NCBI RefSeq assembly: GCF_002796985.1
Contig: NZ_PEKX01000002.1
Span: 372,001 to 436,000 of the forward strand
DNA: 64,000 nucleotides
Direction: 5' to 3'
Origin: Pseudomonas sp.
GTDB lineage: Bacteria; Pseudomonadota; Gammaproteobacteria; Pseudomonadales; Pseudomonadaceae
Shown: positions 61,874 through 64,000 of the stretch, piece after piece
Layout: the number at the start of each line of letters is the position of its first letter
How positions within the stretch are numbered: the stretch's first letter is position 1
Notes under the pieces: generated by a model
The model's input: the letters and a program-made list of their open reading frames with translations, nothing else
Told to the model about the DNA's origin: nothing
The model's database searches: none
Program-made: the position numbers and the translations under genes

Positions 61874-62977
61874 TCAGCGCTGCCCCAGCCGCACCAGCAG
61901 GCTGACCAGTTCGGCCTGGCGGCTGGTGCAGGTCTTGCGGAACAGCGCGCGCAGTTGGCTGCGCACTGTGTTGATCGAGGTGCCGAGCTGGTCGGCGCAA
62001 TGTTCCGGTGCAAGCCCGCGCACCAGCAGGGCGCCCAGGCGTTGCTCGGCCGGGGTGAGGCCGAACAGTTCGCCGAGCAGTTGGCTCTGTCGGTGCGCGT
62101 CGAGCAGTGCGAGCAGCACCAACGGGCGCTGGAAGGGCTGGTTGAAGCTCGCCTCGGCGGGCACCGGGGTGACCAGCAGTTCCTGCCCGCTGCCATCGCC
62201 CAGCGGCAGCCAGCCGGCCTTGCCCTTGCCGGTGCGCGGCGCGGCTTGGCGCACCAGGGCCTGGAGTTTGGCGTCGTACTGGCGGCAGTGCAGGCGGCCG
62301 AAGACTTCATGGAACAGCCCGGCGCGCAGCCCGAGCCGCTGTTGCGCCGCCTGGTTGGCGTAGAGCACGCGGGCGTTGCCTTCCAGCAGCCAGAGCGGCG
62401 TGGGGTGCTGGTCCAGCAGCAGGTTGCGGTGGGCGAGCTCCTGGCGCATCTGGTCGATGCGCCCGAACATGCGCGCGGCGCGGGTGAGGTGTTCGCTCAG
62501 GCGGGTCAGCAGGGTCTGTTCCAGCGGGTCGGGATAGCGCGCGCCGAGGCTGGTCAGTACCGACAGGTAGACGCCGGAACTGGCCTGCTCGTTCAGCTTC
62601 AGGCAGGACACGTTGTGCATGCCGTTGGGCCGCTGGAATTCCTGGTAGTACGGGTCGCGGGCCATGCGCTGCGGGCCGTACTCCTCGCGGTCGTGGTACC
62701 AGTGGCCGACCGGCCGGTGGAGCATGAAGCCCTTGGACGGGTCGATGGTGCAGAACTCGCGGTTGTAGATCTCGATGGCGCCGGGGTCGCAGAGGTTGAT
62801 CTCACTGGCCAGCGCGCCGCTCTCGGTCTGGTCCCAGAACAGCAGGGCGCCCTGCTGGCGGCCGCTGGAGGGGATCAACTCGGTGAGCAGCGGCAGCCAG
62901 TTGCCCTCGTCGAGCACGCACTCGTAGGTCAGGCCCACCAGCCGGTCGTACTGCCTATCCATATCCCGCCGTGGCAT
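61874..62977 (-). CDS. LuxR-type regulator with non-AHL sensor region
   Basis: 367 residues. The C-terminal helix-turn-helix is of LuxR type (GLTPAEQRLGALLVRGLAPE, TSINTVRSQLRALFRKT). The N-terminal ~300 residues lack the acyl-homoserine-lactone domain; a PAS-like segment LLLDQHPTPLWLLEGNARVLYANQAAQ lies in the middle. ATG 62977 (MPRRDMDRQ) is preferred since GGAG is six bases upstream; ATG 62962 is the alternative, and an open frame further upstream runs through the promoter. Upstream lie striking repeats that could be its operator. Probably controls the methyltransferase gene next to it. Confidence 0.82.
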   Translation of the reverse strand: MPRRDMDRQYDRLVGLTYECVLDEGNWLPLLTELIPSSGRQQGALLFWDQTESGALASEINLCDPGAIEIYNREFCTIDPSKGFMLHRPVGHWYHDREEYGPQRMARDPYYQEFQRPNGMHNVSCLKLNEQASSGVYLSVLTSLGARYPDPLEQTLLTRLSEHLTRAARMFGRIDQMRQELAHRNLLLDQHPTPLWLLEGNARVLYANQAAQQRLGLRAGLFHEVFGRLHCRQYDAKLQALVRQAAPRTGKGKAGWLPLGDGSGQELLVTPVPAEASFNQPFQRPLVLLALLDAHRQSQLLGELFGLTPAEQRLGALLVRGLAPEHCADQLGTSINTVRSQLRALFRKTCTSRQAELVSLLVRLGQR

Positions 62978-63000
62978 GGCCGCTCCATCGGTTGTTTGGG

Positions 63001-63046
63001 GATTGCACTTTGCATCGTGCAGATTGCACTTTGCAGATTGCACGAT
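63001..63046. promoter_or_regulatory. Direct and inverted repeats upstream of the LuxR-type gene
   Basis: GATTGCACTTTGCA occurs at 63001-63014 and again at 63022-63035, exactly 21 bp apart (two helical turns), with a third partial copy GATTGCAC at 63036. A perfect inverted repeat ATCGTGCA (63014-63021) / TGCACGAT (63039-63046) frames the second copy. The block is 24-69 bp before the LuxR-type start, within the 356-bp gap to the next gene. The rest of that gap (63047-63333) shows nothing I recognise beyond a GC-rich leader. Confidence 0.6.
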
Positions 63047-63333
63047 CGACTGAGGTATGGCACATGGCCCTTGCTGTCGCAAGGCCACTAATCGGCTGGC
63101 GCTCGAGAGCCCACCCGGCGGCCCGGGAGAGGGCGTTTGCGGAGGGTTCCCGGCACCCTTCTGCCGGACGGAGAGTGTCCAGCCGACCAAGCGTCATGCC
63201 TGGGAGTTTGAGGAATCCCCGCGATCGGCTAGAAGTTAAGAAGGGGCGGTCTGACAGAAAAGTCCCCGAGGTGGAGCGGGCGCTCCTCCCCTGTGGCCTG
63301 GCAGGGATCAGAAGAAGGAAGTCGAAACTGGTT

Positions 63334-64000
63334 ATGGATGCATTGGGACTGTTGCCGACCCGACGTACGACGCGTCTGCTCAAGCTGGTCTGGCCGTTCA
63401 TGGTCGTGGTCCTGCTACAGACGCTGATCGGCAGCGGCAGCTTCTTTATCCTCTCTGGCGTGCGCGCCTATGTCGGTGGCGAGAGTCTCTGGTCCAAGGG
63501 CCAGAAGGACGCCATTCATTACCTGCAGCTTTACGGCCAGACCCGTGACCCTTCGGATTACGAGCGTTACCGCACCGCCATTGCCATCCCCCAGGGCGAC
63601 CACATCTTCCGCGACGCGCTCGATCTCAGCCAGCCCGACCTGGAACTGGCCCGCGTCGGTGCGCTTCAGGGGGGCATCCATCCCGACGACATCAACGGGC
63701 TGATCTGGCTGTACCGCTACTTCCACGAGTACAGCTATTTCGACCAGGCGGTGAAGATGTGGATCATCGGCGACGCCTACCTCGACCAGCTGGAGCAACT
63801 GGCCGACGAGATGAGCGCGAAGATCCGTGCCAATGACGTCCGCCCCGGTGACCTGAGCTACTGGAACAGCCGCATCCAGGCGGTCAACGACGGCGTCACT
63901 CCCGCCGCCATGGCCTTCGCCGCCGCGCTCGGGCAGGGCTCGCGGATGATCATGTGGGTGTTGCTGGTGCTCAACGGCCTGACCGGCCTGGCGCTGATCC
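63334..64000 (+). CDS. Membrane sensor protein, N-terminal part (probably RbdA, GGDEF-EAL c-di-GMP enzyme); 3' end outside window
   Basis: The frame is open from ATG 63334 to the window end (222 codons). After a short basic cytoplasmic start (MDALGLLPTRRTTRLLKLVW) comes a membrane helix (about 20-45: PFMVVVLLQTLIGSGSFFIL), then a roughly 160-residue periplasmic region rich in Tyr and Asp (DDINGLIWLYRYFHEYSYFD), and a second helix beginning RMIMWVLLVLNGLTGLALI at the window edge. In P. aeruginosa the gene after this ABC exporter is, as I recall, rbdA, a membrane PAS-GGDEF-EAL phosphodiesterase that controls biofilm dispersal. The catalytic domains are not in the window, so the name is inference. 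Confidence 0.75.
   Translation, partial: MDALGLLPTRRTTRLLKLVWPFMVVVLLQTLIGSGSFFILSGVRAYVGGESLWSKGQKDAIHYLQLYGQTRDPSDYERYRTAIAIPQGDHIFRDALDLSQPDLELARVGALQGGIHPDDINGLIWLYRYFHEYSYFDQAVKMWIIGDAYLDQLEQLADEMSAKIRANDVRPGDLSYWNSRIQAVNDGVTPAAMAFAAALGQGSRMIMWVLLVLNGLTGLALI

Overview
This 64 kb window is bacterial chromosome, almost certainly from a high-GC Pseudomonas of the P. aeruginosa / P. nitroreducens / P. citronellolis type. Gene orders match what I recall of P. aeruginosa: aotP-argR-aruCFGDBE-alaS-lysC-rsmA-tRNAs, phhABC/phhR, lsfA-ssu, and the fumC-bolA-trhO block. There is no prophage, transposase, CRISPR array or rRNA. Species-level names are inference from protein sequence and synteny; no search was run.

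Region by region. (1) 1-9437: the end of the arginine/ornithine importer (aotP), the arginine regulator ArgR, and the whole arginine succinyltransferase pathway (aruC, F, G, D, B, E) with a small His/Cys-tailed protein inside the operon. Exact matches to the ArgR half-site lie before aruC. (2) 9605-15575: threonine aldolase, alaS, lysC, rsmA, tRNA-Ser(GCU) and two identical tRNA-Arg(ACG). (3) 15651-20130: a DUF4124 protein, mgtE, the ribbon-helix-helix regulator AmrZ, an orphan phnN beside a GNAT gene, and tRNA-Arg(CCU). (4) 20178-28719, minus strand: a tightly coupled operon wecB-nfrB-nfrA-DUF4434-diguanylate cyclase. It resembles the c-di-GMP-controlled ManNAc exopolysaccharide / phage N4 receptor system of E. 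coli, but here the epimerase and a dedicated cyclase are in the same operon. This is the most interesting system in the window. (5) 28975-35388: a LysR regulator, a 2-aminoethylphosphonate-type ABC importer and an FAD oxidoreductase, without phnW/phnX. (6) 35551-41383: zntB, then the phenylalanine hydroxylase operon phhABC divergent from its activator phhR, with a visible PhhR box and a sigma-54 promoter candidate. (7) 41677-50383: sulfur-starvation genes: peroxiredoxin lsfA, a three-gene sulfonate-type importer, and ssuEADCBF. (8) 50643-64000: a MAPEG protein, EamA transporter, aqpZ, quinone reductase, fumC, DUF2804 and DUF2059 proteins, bolA, trhO, a DsbA-like protein, an ABC exporter, a methyltransferase/LuxR pair, and the N-terminus of a membrane sensor that is probably RbdA, cut by the window end.

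The intergenic gaps carry several families of palindromic REP-like repeats, including two near-identical 82-bp copies 14 kb apart and copies inside the ssu operon. Nutrient scavenging (arginine, phosphonate, sulfonate, aromatic amino acids) and post-transcriptional or c-di-GMP control of surface behaviour (RsmA, AmrZ, the cyclase, the RbdA-like sensor) are the recurring themes.
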